Source: a virus. Taken from it: a stretch of 21,447 bases of DNA. The position numbers and the translations under genes are program-made. Location: IMG/VR virus record IMGVR_UViG_3300013138_000059, positions 1 to 21,447 of that record; one strand, 5' to 3'. The notes beneath the pieces were generated by a model. It was not told the DNA's origin. It did not search any database and saw only the letters and a program-made list of their open reading frames with translations. The first letter of the stretch is position 1. Each line of letters starts with the position of its first letter. Positions 6,950 through 12,904 of this stretch are shown here, in pieces.

Positions 6950-8092
6950 ATGAATAAAATAAAGATTATAGCGTTAGAGTGCGGGAATGGGGTATCATAT
7001 CACAGGGTAATAAAGCCTATGCAGAGGCTTATGAGTATATATCCTGATGATTACGAAATTCATTTTATGAACGTAAAAGATAAAGACATATCTAAGCTTC
7101 CTAACCCAGTTGAACATAAGTTTGATATTATATATTTCAATACTATACTTGGAATAGATGAGAAAAGCCCACTATTAAGGTATCTTGAAGTATGCCTTAT
7201 TCATGGTGCCAAGATTGTATTGGACATAGATGATTATTTCAAGTTTGGTCGCTCAGTAGCTGTAAAGAAAACAACTGCCGATAAACATCACGAGCTTGTT
7301 CCAGAGGCTATAAAGGCTGCCGATTATGTTACAACTACAACTGAAACATACAGACAAAAGCTTCTTGAATTGAACAACAATGTTTATGTGTTTCCTAATT
7401 TCGCTGATAGTTATGACGAACAGTATGTTGTAAAGAAAACACATAGTGATGTTATAAGGATAGGCGTTACTGGCTCTGTTATGCACAAGTATGATGTTAG
7501 ACTGTTGAATATGGTTAGCATGTTATTAAAGCGTGACGGTCTTATTGATAGGGTTAAATTTGTATTATGCGGTTACTCTAACAATATCTATTATCACGAA
7601 TACGAAAAAATAATAACATCTGATTATAGGATTGTTTCACGACAATACAAACATATACTTGAGAACAAGCAAGTCAAAGATGTTGATATGGATGGTCAGC
7701 CATATAGGCGTGTATCATGGAGAAATACAAATGAATACATGACTATATACAACGACATAGATGTGCTATTAGCACCGCTTGAAAATACGGTATTCAACGA
7801 AGCGAAGTCTCAAATTAAATACATTGAAGCTGGATACATGGATACCCTGTTTATAGGTTCTGACGTTCCATCGTATAATATGTTTGTAGAAGACGGCAAA
7901 AACGGATTCCTATGTAAGAGTTCAAAGGATTTTTATGAGACAATAAAGAAGGTTATTCTTGGCTGGGAATCGACAAATGGGTTTAGAAATATAAGAGATA
8001 ATGCTCGCATTGACATAGAAAATTATTATGAATCAATACCAGTAACAAGTGATAGGGATATATTTTTTAAAAGTATTGTAAATGGAAAATAA
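6950..8092 (+). CDS. Glycosyltransferase, GT4-like (GT-B fold)
   Basis: The protein starts MNKIKIIALECGNGVSYHRV, a Rossmann-type strand and Gly-rich turn typical of GT-B enzymes in phages. A KIVLDIDDYF segment (about 93-102) is common in phage glycosyltransferases. The C-terminal donor domain shows IRIGVTGSVMHKYDVRLL, DVLLAPLENTVFNEAKSQIKYIEAG (an E-x7-E-like motif binding the nucleotide sugar) and GFLCKSSKDFYETIKK. It probably transfers a sugar from a nucleotide-sugar donor; the acceptor could be modified phage DNA, a host surface glycan or a virion protein. The frame is open upstream to a TTG at 6893 and an ATG at 6911, but those codons lie across the hairpin and encode an unusual Cys-run, so ATG 6950 is preferred (380 aa). 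It overlaps the next gene by 11 bases. Confidence 0.75.
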   Translation: MNKIKIIALECGNGVSYHRVIKPMQRLMSIYPDDYEIHFMNVKDKDISKLPNPVEHKFDIIYFNTILGIDEKSPLLRYLEVCLIHGAKIVLDIDDYFKFGRSVAVKKTTADKHHELVPEAIKAADYVTTTTETYRQKLLELNNNVYVFPNFADSYDEQYVVKKTHSDVIRIGVTGSVMHKYDVRLLNMVSMLLKRDGLIDRVKFVLCGYSNNIYYHEYEKIITSDYRIVSRQYKHILENKQVKDVDMDGQPYRRVSWRNTNEYMTIYNDIDVLLAPLENTVFNEAKSQIKYIEAGYMDTLFIGSDVPSYNMFVEDGKNGFLCKSSKDFYETIKKVILGWESTNGFRNIRDNARIDIENYYESIPVTSDRDIFFKSIVNGK

Positions 8093-8960
8093 AGCAAGGA
8101 GATATAATTCAGGTAAAACAAGATATGAGCTTATACCGCATTTTGCGTTAAATCAATTAGCAGATGTTTATACACGTGGTGCTCATAAGTATAGCATTTA
8201 CGAAGACGCCAATGGGAATAAGCTAAAAGGATCCGAGATAGCACTTGCCGATGCGTCTTCCTGTAAGTTAATCGAAGATGGTGCTGATAATTGGAGAAGT
8301 GGATTATCTTGGACTGGTGCTTTGGATTCAGTAAAAAGACATATAGAGGCTTATAGGAATGGTGAGGATTACGACAAAGAACTCGGAACTCTTCATCTTG
8401 CTAATGCTGCTTGGGGTCTTTTTGCTCTTATGGAATATTATAAGATATACCCACAGGGTGATGATAGAAAGCACGCATATCTTAACAGACCAAAAATAGG
8501 TCTTGATATTGATGATGTTCTATCTGACTTTTGCGGTAAATGGTGTTCACATTTTAATGCTGAAATGCCTGAATCTTGGGGATTTGATAGAAACATAGGA
8601 GATAAATTCAGCTCACTCGATAAAGATTTTTGGCTAAGTATTGAGCCAAAAGTAAATCCATCAGATATACCGTTTGAGCCACATTGCTATATTACGTCAA
8701 GGTCTATACCTATTGAATGGACGATAGAGTGGTTAGATAAAAACAAATTTCCAACAGCACCTGTTTATTCGATAGGATTTGACGAATCCAAAGTTGATGT
8801 GGCAAAAAAATCTGGATGCGACATATTTGTAGATGATAGATATGAAAACTTTGTTGAGCTTAATAAAAACGGCATTTGCTGTTACCTTTATGATATGCCA
8901 CATAACAGGCGTTATGATGTTGGCTATAAGAGAATAAAATCATTAAATGAATTGATTTGA
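8082..8960 (+). CDS. Fusion: dATP/dGTP diphosphohydrolase domain + HAD 5'-nucleotidase domain
   Basis: Residues about 1-125 match the dATP/dGTP diphosphohydrolase N-terminal family (formerly DUF5664, related to phage MazZ): NSGKTRYELIPHFALNQLAD, a GAHKY motif, DGADNWRSGLSW and a helical segment RHIEAYRNGEDYD leading to GTLHLANAAWG. This domain hydrolyses a purine dNTP to dNMP and pyrophosphate. Residues about 136-292 are a HAD phosphatase: GLDIDDVLSDF (nucleophile DxD near 142-144), YITSRS (motif II), and a Lys followed by DIFVDD (motifs III/IV), like 5'(3')-deoxyribonucleotidases. Joined, the domains could take a dNTP to nucleoside in two steps. Neighbours are a glycosyltransferase and a phosphoesterase. 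No PurZ gene is seen in the window. Domain calls are by motif; substrates are inferred. Confidence 0.75.
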   Translation: MENKARRYNSGKTRYELIPHFALNQLADVYTRGAHKYSIYEDANGNKLKGSEIALADASSCKLIEDGADNWRSGLSWTGALDSVKRHIEAYRNGEDYDKELGTLHLANAAWGLFALMEYYKIYPQGDDRKHAYLNRPKIGLDIDDVLSDFCGKWCSHFNAEMPESWGFDRNIGDKFSSLDKDFWLSIEPKVNPSDIPFEPHCYITSRSIPIEWTIEWLDKNKFPTAPVYSIGFDESKVDVAKKSGCDIFVDDRYENFVELNKNGICCYLYDMPHNRRYDVGYKRIKSLNELI

Positions 8961-8974
8961 AATAATTTGATAAG

Positions 8975-9472
8975 ATGAGTAAAGTATATGTAATTTCAGA
9001 CCTACACTTAGGTCATGTAAATATGGCTATAAAAAGAGGCTTCTCTTCCATAGCCGAACATGATGCCCATATTATTAAAATGTGGAACAGCGTTGTTACC
9101 AAAAGAGATGTTGTTTATATATTGGGCGACATCACTATGAGCAAAGCTGGTTTCTATCCGATGCTCAATGCTCTTAAAGGTGAGAAGAAAGTTATCCTTG
9201 GAAACCATGATAAACAAGCACACGTAAAGTTATTGCTTAATTATGTGAACTCAGTGGCTGGGATGATTAAATATCGTGGATGGTTTTTAACTCATTGCCC
9301 TATACATACAAATGAACTACAGCATTGCAAAGGGAATGTTCACGGTCATGTTCATGAAAAGACAATAGACGACAACAGGTATATAAATGTTTCATGTGAA
9401 GCATTAGACTATACACCTGCATTACTCGATGATTTAATTAACATTCGCAATTCGCAAATCGAAAATAAATAG
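8975..9472 (+). CDS. Small metallophosphoesterase (calcineurin-like)
   Basis: The 165-residue protein has all five metal-site motifs in a minimal domain: ISDLHLGH near residues 7-14, LGDIT near 50-54, GNHD near 75-78, a THCP segment near 106-109 and GHVH near 124-127. It resembles the compact phage/bacterial phosphoesterases often labelled YfcE-like or Icc-like. It follows the dNTP-hydrolase/nucleotidase gene by 14 bases and may act on nucleotides or another small phosphodiester; no substrate can be assigned. It has no DNA-binding extension, unlike the larger phosphoesterase at 3474-4586. Confidence 0.8.
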   Translation: MSKVYVISDLHLGHVNMAIKRGFSSIAEHDAHIIKMWNSVVTKRDVVYILGDITMSKAGFYPMLNALKGEKKVILGNHDKQAHVKLLLNYVNSVAGMIKYRGWFLTHCPIHTNELQHCKGNVHGHVHEKTIDDNRYINVSCEALDYTPALLDDLINIRNSQIENK

Positions 9473-9475
9473 CAT

Positions 9476-9643
9476 ATGTCAAGAAATTATAAGGTATATA
9501 ACCCTGGCGAACAATACGTTAGGATTAAAGCAACTGGACAAGTTGGTGAGGCTTACGAACGATTAATGCACTTTGTTAGTGTGTTCTTTTATGGTAGCAA
9601 TACGTGTTTCTATTACAAGATAGAAGAGGTGGAATTTATATAG
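9476..9643 (+). CDS. Small hypothetical protein (55 aa)
   Basis: An ATG at 9476, three bases after the phosphoesterase stop, opens a 55-codon frame ending TAG at 9641-9643, only six bases before the next gene. It fills the gap almost exactly. The product (starting MSRNYKVYNPGEQYVRIKATG) has a probable short beta-strand N-terminus, a helical centre and an acidic C-terminal VEFI. No cysteine motif or membrane segment; no family recognised. Confidence 0.65.
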   Translation: MSRNYKVYNPGEQYVRIKATGQVGEAYERLMHFVSVFFYGSNTCFYYKIEEVEFI

Positions 9644-9649
9644 AAACAA

Positions 9650-10012
9650 ATGGAAAATACTAATACAAAAGAGTGGCATAATATGAATGGAGAGATTTTT
9701 AAACATAAAAGAATTTTAGGGTTTTATCCCTATTATTGGGCAGTAATACTTATCGCTAAGATTAAATTGTTCTTTGGATATAAATATGATAAGTCCATTA
9801 TACCTATCGGGCATTATTGCTATGCACCCGATAACGAAAAGAATATGAAAGAAACTGGATTCATATACCATATTATCCCATGCGAGCATTATGTTCCATT
9901 AGGTAAAGGATGGAACGCATGTAAGTACAATGGGATAATTACTGACGATATGGTCTTTGATGACCAGTGTAAGATTTGTGGAGAAAGATATAACGATACT
10001 AAAAATGATTAA
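9650..10012 (+). CDS. Hypothetical protein with a hydrophobic segment and CxxC-type motifs (120 aa)
   Basis: Residues about 24-42 form a hydrophobic stretch (FYPYYWAVILIAKIKLFF) that could be an interfacial or membrane helix. The C-terminal half contains HYCYAP, IIPCEHYVPLGKGWNAC and a terminal CKICG, so Cys/His pairs could bind zinc. The order hydrophobic helix then cysteine-rich domain suggests a membrane-associated small zinc protein, but this is only a reading of composition. It lies in a run of small genes with three-base spacing to the next gene. Confidence 0.6.
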   Translation: MENTNTKEWHNMNGEIFKHKRILGFYPYYWAVILIAKIKLFFGYKYDKSIIPIGHYCYAPDNEKNMKETGFIYHIIPCEHYVPLGKGWNACKYNGIITDDMVFDDQCKICGERYNDTKND

Positions 10013-10015
10013 GTT

Positions 10016-10198
10016 ATGGAAAATATTTTATATTTCATATTAGCATACGTGTTAGGATTTTGGATTGCCTACGCTATATCCGTTCACTATATAAACAAAT
10101 ATAGGACGAACGATAATCCAATAATAGGTGCTTTGTTTAGCTGGATTACAGTCCTGATTGTAATATTAGCTGAAATAGGAAAGGGAAAATCAAAATGA
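10016..10198 (+). CDS. Small membrane protein with two predicted transmembrane segments (60 aa)
   Basis: Two hydrophobic helices are visible: residues about 3-23 (ILYFILAYVLGFWIAYAIS) and about 36-54 (IIGALFSWITVLIVILAEI), joined by a short polar loop with charged residues, and a basic tail GKGKSK. The shape is that of a small hairpin membrane protein. It could act in superinfection exclusion or host membrane alteration, but no family is recognised. The gene overlaps the next by four bases (ATGA). Confidence 0.6.
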   Translation: MENILYFILAYVLGFWIAYAISVHYINKYRTNDNPIIGALFSWITVLIVILAEIGKGKSK

Positions 10199-10467
10199 GA
10201 ACGATATATGTTATCTTTACAAATACAGAATGGGGTATAAGCCCGTTAAAAGCTTTTAAAAACAAATCAGACGCTACGAGGTATTGCGCTAAGTATAATA
10301 GGATACTCAAAAAATACAAAGAGTATTACAAGAAGTACGAAGTAAATAAGCTTGGGTTGCTTGATTGGATAGACGATAAATACATCGGAATGGGTGTCTA
10401 CGATAAATGGTATTCAGTAAAAAATACATATAATTGCTCTTACGAACAGGTTAATTACATTGATTAA
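10195..10467 (+). CDS. Hypothetical protein (90 aa)
   Basis: The ATG overlaps the TGA of the membrane-protein gene. The product is rich in Tyr and Lys (a KKYKEYYKKYE stretch near residues 37-48) with an N-terminal strand-like IYVIFTNTEWG followed by KAFKNKSDATRYCAKYN, which resembles the layout of small proteins that read or bind a ligand through a beta-alpha-beta unit. No recognised family or active-site motif. Confidence 0.6.
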   Translation: MRTIYVIFTNTEWGISPLKAFKNKSDATRYCAKYNRILKKYKEYYKKYEVNKLGLLDWIDDKYIGMGVYDKWYSVKNTYNCSYEQVNYID

Positions 10468-10478
10468 TTTATTTTATT

Positions 10479-10667
10479 ATGAATCATATAAAGTGTACCA
10501 TAACAGAGCTTTCGACCGAATTACCATTACAAAAAGTAGATAGAATTGAGATTATTAGTGATATAGGTCGATTATTCGTGAAATGTGAAAACGAAAGCAT
10601 CATCAATAAGATTGTATCTCAGGATAATGACCGAACGATTAAGATATTTCTAAATAAAAATTGTTAA
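10479..10667 (+). CDS. Small hypothetical protein (62 aa)
   Basis: A 62-residue product of alternating strands and polar turns (IKCTITELS, VDRIEIISDIGRLFVKCE, RTIKIFLNKNC), consistent with a small all-beta protein. It begins 11 bases after the preceding gene behind an A+T-rich leader and is the last protein gene before the promoter and RNA locus at 10681-11100. No family recognised. Confidence 0.55.
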   Translation: MNHIKCTITELSTELPLQKVDRIEIISDIGRLFVKCENESIINKIVSQDNDRTIKIFLNKNC

Positions 10668-10680
10668 AAATATCTAATTG

Positions 10681-10712
10681 TTTTGCTAATTAGAAATATA
10701 TTTGTACCTTTG
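10681..10712 (+). promoter_or_regulatory. Strong Bacteroidota-type promoter of the RNA locus
   Basis: TACCTTTG at 10705-10712 is a full TAnnTTTG -7 element, and TTTTG at 10681-10685 supplies the -33 element with a 19-base spacer. Transcription should begin at about 10716-10718 with GAACGGGG. No protein gene starts within 400 bases downstream, apart from a 9-codon ORF, so the immediate product is an RNA. Confidence 0.8.
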
Positions 10713-10716
10713 TACT

Positions 10717-10806
10717 GAACGGGGTCGCACTCGTTTTGAGTACATCCCGTTTATGAGAATACCCATTGAACAGTTTGCGACCCCTGTTTGATGGGTGTTC
10801 TTTTTT
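10717..10806 (+). ncRNA. Short leader RNA or sRNA with mutually exclusive pairings (attenuator-like)
   Basis: Three competing helices can be drawn. First, GAACGGG (10717-10723) pairs with CCCGTTT (10746-10752), enclosing a small ACTC/GAGT hairpin (10729-10732 with 10738-10741). Second, GGGGTCGCA (10721-10729) is perfectly complementary to TGCGACCCC (10776-10784). Third, a 17-bp terminator stem uses 10757-10773 and 10784-10800. The second helix uses the loop of the third and cannot easily form with it, because no linker remains between 10783 and 10784. The first competes with the second for the same G residues. This is the logic of an attenuator or riboswitch, or of a roughly 90-base phage sRNA. 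No known family is recognised. Confidence 0.6.
10757..10806 (+). terminator. Rho-independent terminator, 17-bp stem plus T6
   Basis: The arm at 10757-10773 (GAATACCCATTGAACAG) pairs with 10784-10800 over 17 consecutive positions, allowing G-T pairs, with a 10-base loop (10774-10783). Six T residues follow at 10801-10806. This is the strongest intrinsic terminator in the window, only about 40 bases after the expected transcription start. Confidence 0.8.
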
Positions 10807-10879
10807 ACGCCCAAGACATAGTGCTTTTTTAGTCCTGTTTTTGGCACATAATAAATATTAAGAACGAAATGGTAGATAC

Positions 10880-11100
10880 GAACGTTTGTCAATGCTAAAA
10901 ACTTGATGCTCTGTCCAACCTGACAACATCGACCTCATGCGTATTGGCAATCGACAGAAAACGCAAAAGAAGTAGCTAATCTTTTGGTCTTGTGAAATAC
11001 AAGGAGAGGGGCTGAAGTGTCGTGGTCTGCTCGGAATAAGCCGATGATGTTCTCTGGATATTAAGGCTTATTTCATACTCAAGTGCCAAAGCATGAGGGG
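10880..11100 (+). ncRNA. Candidate structured non-coding RNA of unknown family
   Basis: Within a region that has no convincing protein gene, many complementary arms nest. CCTCATGC (10933-10940) pairs with GCATGAGG (11091-11098). TTGGCA (10944-10949) then pairs with TGCCAA (11084-11089), continuing the same helix across a 3x1 internal loop. Enclosed are hairpins CAAAAGA/TCTTTTG (10964-10970 with 10980-10986), TCTTGT/ACAAGG (10988-10993 with 10999-11004, loop GAAAT) and GGAATAAGCC/GGCTTATTTC (11033-11042 with 11065-11074, 10 bp). CGACA/TGTCG (10952-10956 with 11018-11022) may close an inner multiloop. A TTGTCA/TGACAA pair (10886-10891 with 10921-10926) lies just outside. The result resembles a multibranched RNA. 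It would be transcribed by read-through from 10681-10712, and no separate promoter was seen. Confidence 0.55.
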
Positions 11101-11140
11101 TAATGGACTAACTATATTGTTAAACTAAAAATACAGTAAA

Positions 11141-11341
11141 ATGAACAATGAATTGAAAATAATTTTACATGAGTACAGCTACAAATGTGCTGACGGATGT
11201 TGTGATAATTACGGTACTATAACATATGTTAATGGTGTGGACTTGCCATTTCATGACCAAGATGCGGATAATATTTTAAAACAAGTACTTGAGTATTTGG
11301 GATACGATGTTACAATAGAGCATTCTTGGGATATTAGATGA
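11141..11341 (+). CDS. Small hypothetical protein (66 aa) downstream of the RNA locus
   Basis: The ATG follows an A-rich leader (AAATACAGTAAA), the usual form in this genome. The product is acidic, with a YKCADGCCDNYGTITYVNG segment (three cysteines near residues 16-21) and a helical C-terminal half (DADNILKQVLEYLGYDV). Similar short acidic proteins with a CxDGCCDxYG-type segment occur in phages, but I cannot name a family. If the attenuator at 10717-10806 is real, this is the first gene under its control. Confidence 0.6.
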   Translation: MNNELKIILHEYSYKCADGCCDNYGTITYVNGVDLPFHDQDADNILKQVLEYLGYDVTIEHSWDIR

Positions 11342-11357
11342 AGAATAAATATAAAAA

Positions 11358-11585
11358 ATGTGTAATATGATTTTAGAAAAAACAAAAGAAATACTTCTTC
11401 CTATTGGAAGTAGAAACGTATCTGTAAGTTACGATGGTGTATATACAGTTGTAGGTTACGATACAGAGAGGAGAAAAGGATGTCAATGGTTTGTTATAGG
11501 GGAGTACGATATTAGCTTTTACGATACAAATAGAGTACATGGGCAACATATGGTTTTATTAAAGCTAATAGAAAAGGGGAGTTAA
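11358..11585 (+). CDS. Small hypothetical protein (75 aa), last plus-strand gene
   Basis: A 75-residue all-beta-looking protein (VSVSYDGVYTVVGYDTE, CQWFVIGEYDISFYD) with no recognised family. An in-frame ATG three codons later (11367) is an equally good start. The TAA stop at 11583-11585 lies in the loop of the terminator shared with the converging gene and overlaps that gene's stop codon. Confidence 0.6.
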   Translation: MCNMILEKTKEILLPIGSRNVSVSYDGVYTVVGYDTERRKGCQWFVIGEYDISFYDTNRVHGQHMVLLKLIEKGS

Positions 11586-11602
11586 TTCTCCCCTTCTTTT
11601 TT
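11574..11602. terminator. Bidirectional terminator between the converging halves
   Basis: AAGGGGAG (11574-11581) pairs with CTCCCCTT (11588-11595), with loop TTAATT. CTTTTTT follows on the plus strand, and on the minus strand the stem is followed by a short TTTTC run. It would stop both plus- and minus-strand transcripts. The loop's TTAA contains the stop codons of both neighbouring genes. Confidence 0.85.
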
Positions 11603-11851
11603 GTTATAAGCAAGCACATCACTTGTTTTCATTAGTGCGTATTCTTTTCCATCCACATCAATAACCTGCTTAATGTACAAAGGAAAGAACACCTCATCAC
11701 CGATACCAAACGGACAATTAGATTGACAGATATACTTAACAATCCCATGTCGTATTTTTATCTCATCTTGCGTCATTGGGAATAATATCCCCCCAACGCT
11801 AACAGTATAATCAGACTCTTCGACTAATACGTTTCCATTAATTAACCTCAT
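11582..11851 (-). CDS. GroES-like co-chaperonin
   Basis: At 89 residues this is close to the 95-100 residues of GroES. The order of features matches Cpn10: an N-terminal strand INGNVLVEE, a short mobile-loop region ending in GGILFP (the conserved G-G-I-hydrophobic segment that contacts GroEL), an RHGIVKYI strand, IGDEVFFPLY (the G-D-x-V-x-F motif), then DVDGKEYALMKTSDVLAYNKK (the family's D-G-K-E-Y...D-V/I-L-A ending). Phage co-chaperonins such as T4 gp31 replace host GroES when folding a large capsid protein. Its place at the distal end of the late cassette suits assembly. It overlaps the upstream gene by 14 bases and is the last minus-strand gene before the terminator. Confidence 0.75.
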   Translation of the reverse strand: MRLINGNVLVEESDYTVSVGGILFPMTQDEIKIRHGIVKYICQSNCPFGIGDEVFFPLYIKQVIDVDGKEYALMKTSDVLAYNKKEGEN

Positions 11852-12290
11852 ATTCTTTTAATAGTTCTTTAAATTTATTAATACTTTCTTTCATCTTTTT
11901 ATCTCTATTGATTATAAGCTTTGATTTTATAAATCTTTTTATTGACTTGATTCTATTTTTAAAACGATACATAAACTCTTTGTATGGAGTTCTCTTTTTA
12001 TGCCTGTACCCCATAAGATATGTTTTATAATTTATGTTTGGATACCCATTCATTGAATGCTCAAGAACGTAGTCGTAATACTTAAAGTATTCTCCTTTTG
12101 GAATATCGTTGTCAACATCATAGCGTATATCGTCAAAATCAAAGTAGTAATCACCATACGACACAACACCACCGATATAATAGCATTCGTCTTTTATGTC
12201 GCTCATATTAAGTTCCCAATCGTTCTTATTTAGGAAATTGAGAACATAATTATCTCTTATCGTTTCATACGATTTTTTTATCCACGTCAC
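11838..12290 (-). CDS. Hypothetical protein (150 aa)
   Basis: The start is a GTG at 12290 with a good GGAGG Shine-Dalgarno about 8 bases upstream; its GTGA overlaps the stop of the glycosyltransferase gene. The N-terminal two-thirds is acidic and Tyr/Asp-rich (a GDYYFDFDDIRYDVDND stretch) and the C-terminus is a long basic helix (KNRIKSIKRFIKSKLIINRDKK). The gene's position between a GT2 enzyme and the co-chaperonin suggests a late accessory function, but nothing identifies it. It overlaps the co-chaperonin start by 14 bases. Confidence 0.65.
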   Translation of the reverse strand: MTWIKKSYETIRDNYVLNFLNKNDWELNMSDIKDECYYIGGVVSYGDYYFDFDDIRYDVDNDIPKGEYFKYYDYVLEHSMNGYPNINYKTYLMGYRHKKRTPYKEFMYRFKNRIKSIKRFIKSKLIINRDKKMKESINKFKELLKEYEVN

Positions 12291-12904
12291 AGCTCACTCC
12301 TCCCTTTATTGTTCGTTTCAACCATACATGCAACTAAGTCAGACCATATAACCATTTCTACCTTGTCTTCAATGTCTTTGATGAACTCTCCGTCAGCCGT
12401 GTATGTATTAGACCACTCCACTAATTTAGCGTGCTTAGAGTGAACGCAAAAGCATGGAATTCCTATATCACCAACAGTAATCTCTCTACCGAAAGAATAT
12501 GATGGTATTAACTTACCGAATGCGTGCATCCTGAATAGCGTTAGTGCATTATCAAGTAAAGCAGTAGATATATGTTCGAGCACATATTTATCCATTAGAT
12601 AATCGTCATCGTCAATACAGTATATGTATCCATCTTCAACCATTTCTATTAATCGGTTAAAATACCGATTATACTCACATATCGACTTTTCAACCGATAC
12701 ATCATTTGAGTAATAGAGATTAGCGTGGCATATATGGGCATCGCCAATGCCATTTTCTTTTACATATTGATATGTTAAATCATCATCAACAGAAACAAAT
12801 ATCTCATAGTTTTTGTATGTTTGAGATGCTATTGAATCGAGAAGTCTTTTGAACTTAACTGGTCGTCTATGCGTTCTTATCAGTATATTTATCTTTTTAT
12901 CCAT
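12287..12904 (-). CDS. Glycosyltransferase, GT2-like (GT-A fold)
   Basis: The 205-residue protein starts INILIRTHRRPVKFKRLLDS, then IASQTYKNYEIFVSVDDD, the classic GT2 N-terminus (nucleotide-sugar binding strand, then the first acidic cluster). YIYCIDDDDYL near residues 94-104 supplies the DXD metal/donor motif. It is shorter than many GT2 enzymes and lacks a membrane anchor, as expected for phage-encoded forms. It lies within the tail/late cassette, so a virion protein is a reasonable acceptor; that is inference. Its ATG lies within the last codons of a small upstream gene, and its stop overlaps the next start. Confidence 0.8.
   Translation of the reverse strand: MDKKINILIRTHRRPVKFKRLLDSIASQTYKNYEIFVSVDDDLTYQYVKENGIGDAHICHANLYYSNDVSVEKSICEYNRYFNRLIEMVEDGYIYCIDDDDYLMDKYVLEHISTALLDNALTLFRMHAFGKLIPSYSFGREITVGDIGIPCFCVHSKHAKLVEWSNTYTADGEFIKDIEDKVEMVIWSDLVACMVETNNKGRSEL

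Noticed and set aside
8082-8960. Evidence for a Z-genome (2-aminoadenine) phage
   Set aside because: The diphosphohydrolase-type domain alone does not show this; no PurZ or DatZ-like gene is visible in the window and a HAD domain would remove the monophosphate precursor.
10016-10198. Two-helix membrane protein as a holin
   Set aside because: It lies among early/accessory plus-strand genes, with no endolysin gene next to it; membrane topology alone is not enough.
10686-10892. A 68-codon open frame on the minus strand across the promoter and terminator of the RNA locus
   Set aside because: It is antisense to a strong promoter and terminator hairpin, is isolated from any minus-strand operon, and its peptide shows no recognisable pattern.
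10869-10898. A 9-codon frame (MVDTNVCQC) that might be a leader peptide
   Set aside because: No ribosome binding site or codon run that would signal attenuation is seen; a frame this short is expected by chance.
11009-11035. A GGGGCTGA segment resembling the 5' end of tmRNA
   Set aside because: No tRNA-like 3' half, no T-arm GGTTCGA pattern and no tag-peptide frame follow; the likeness is limited to eight bases.
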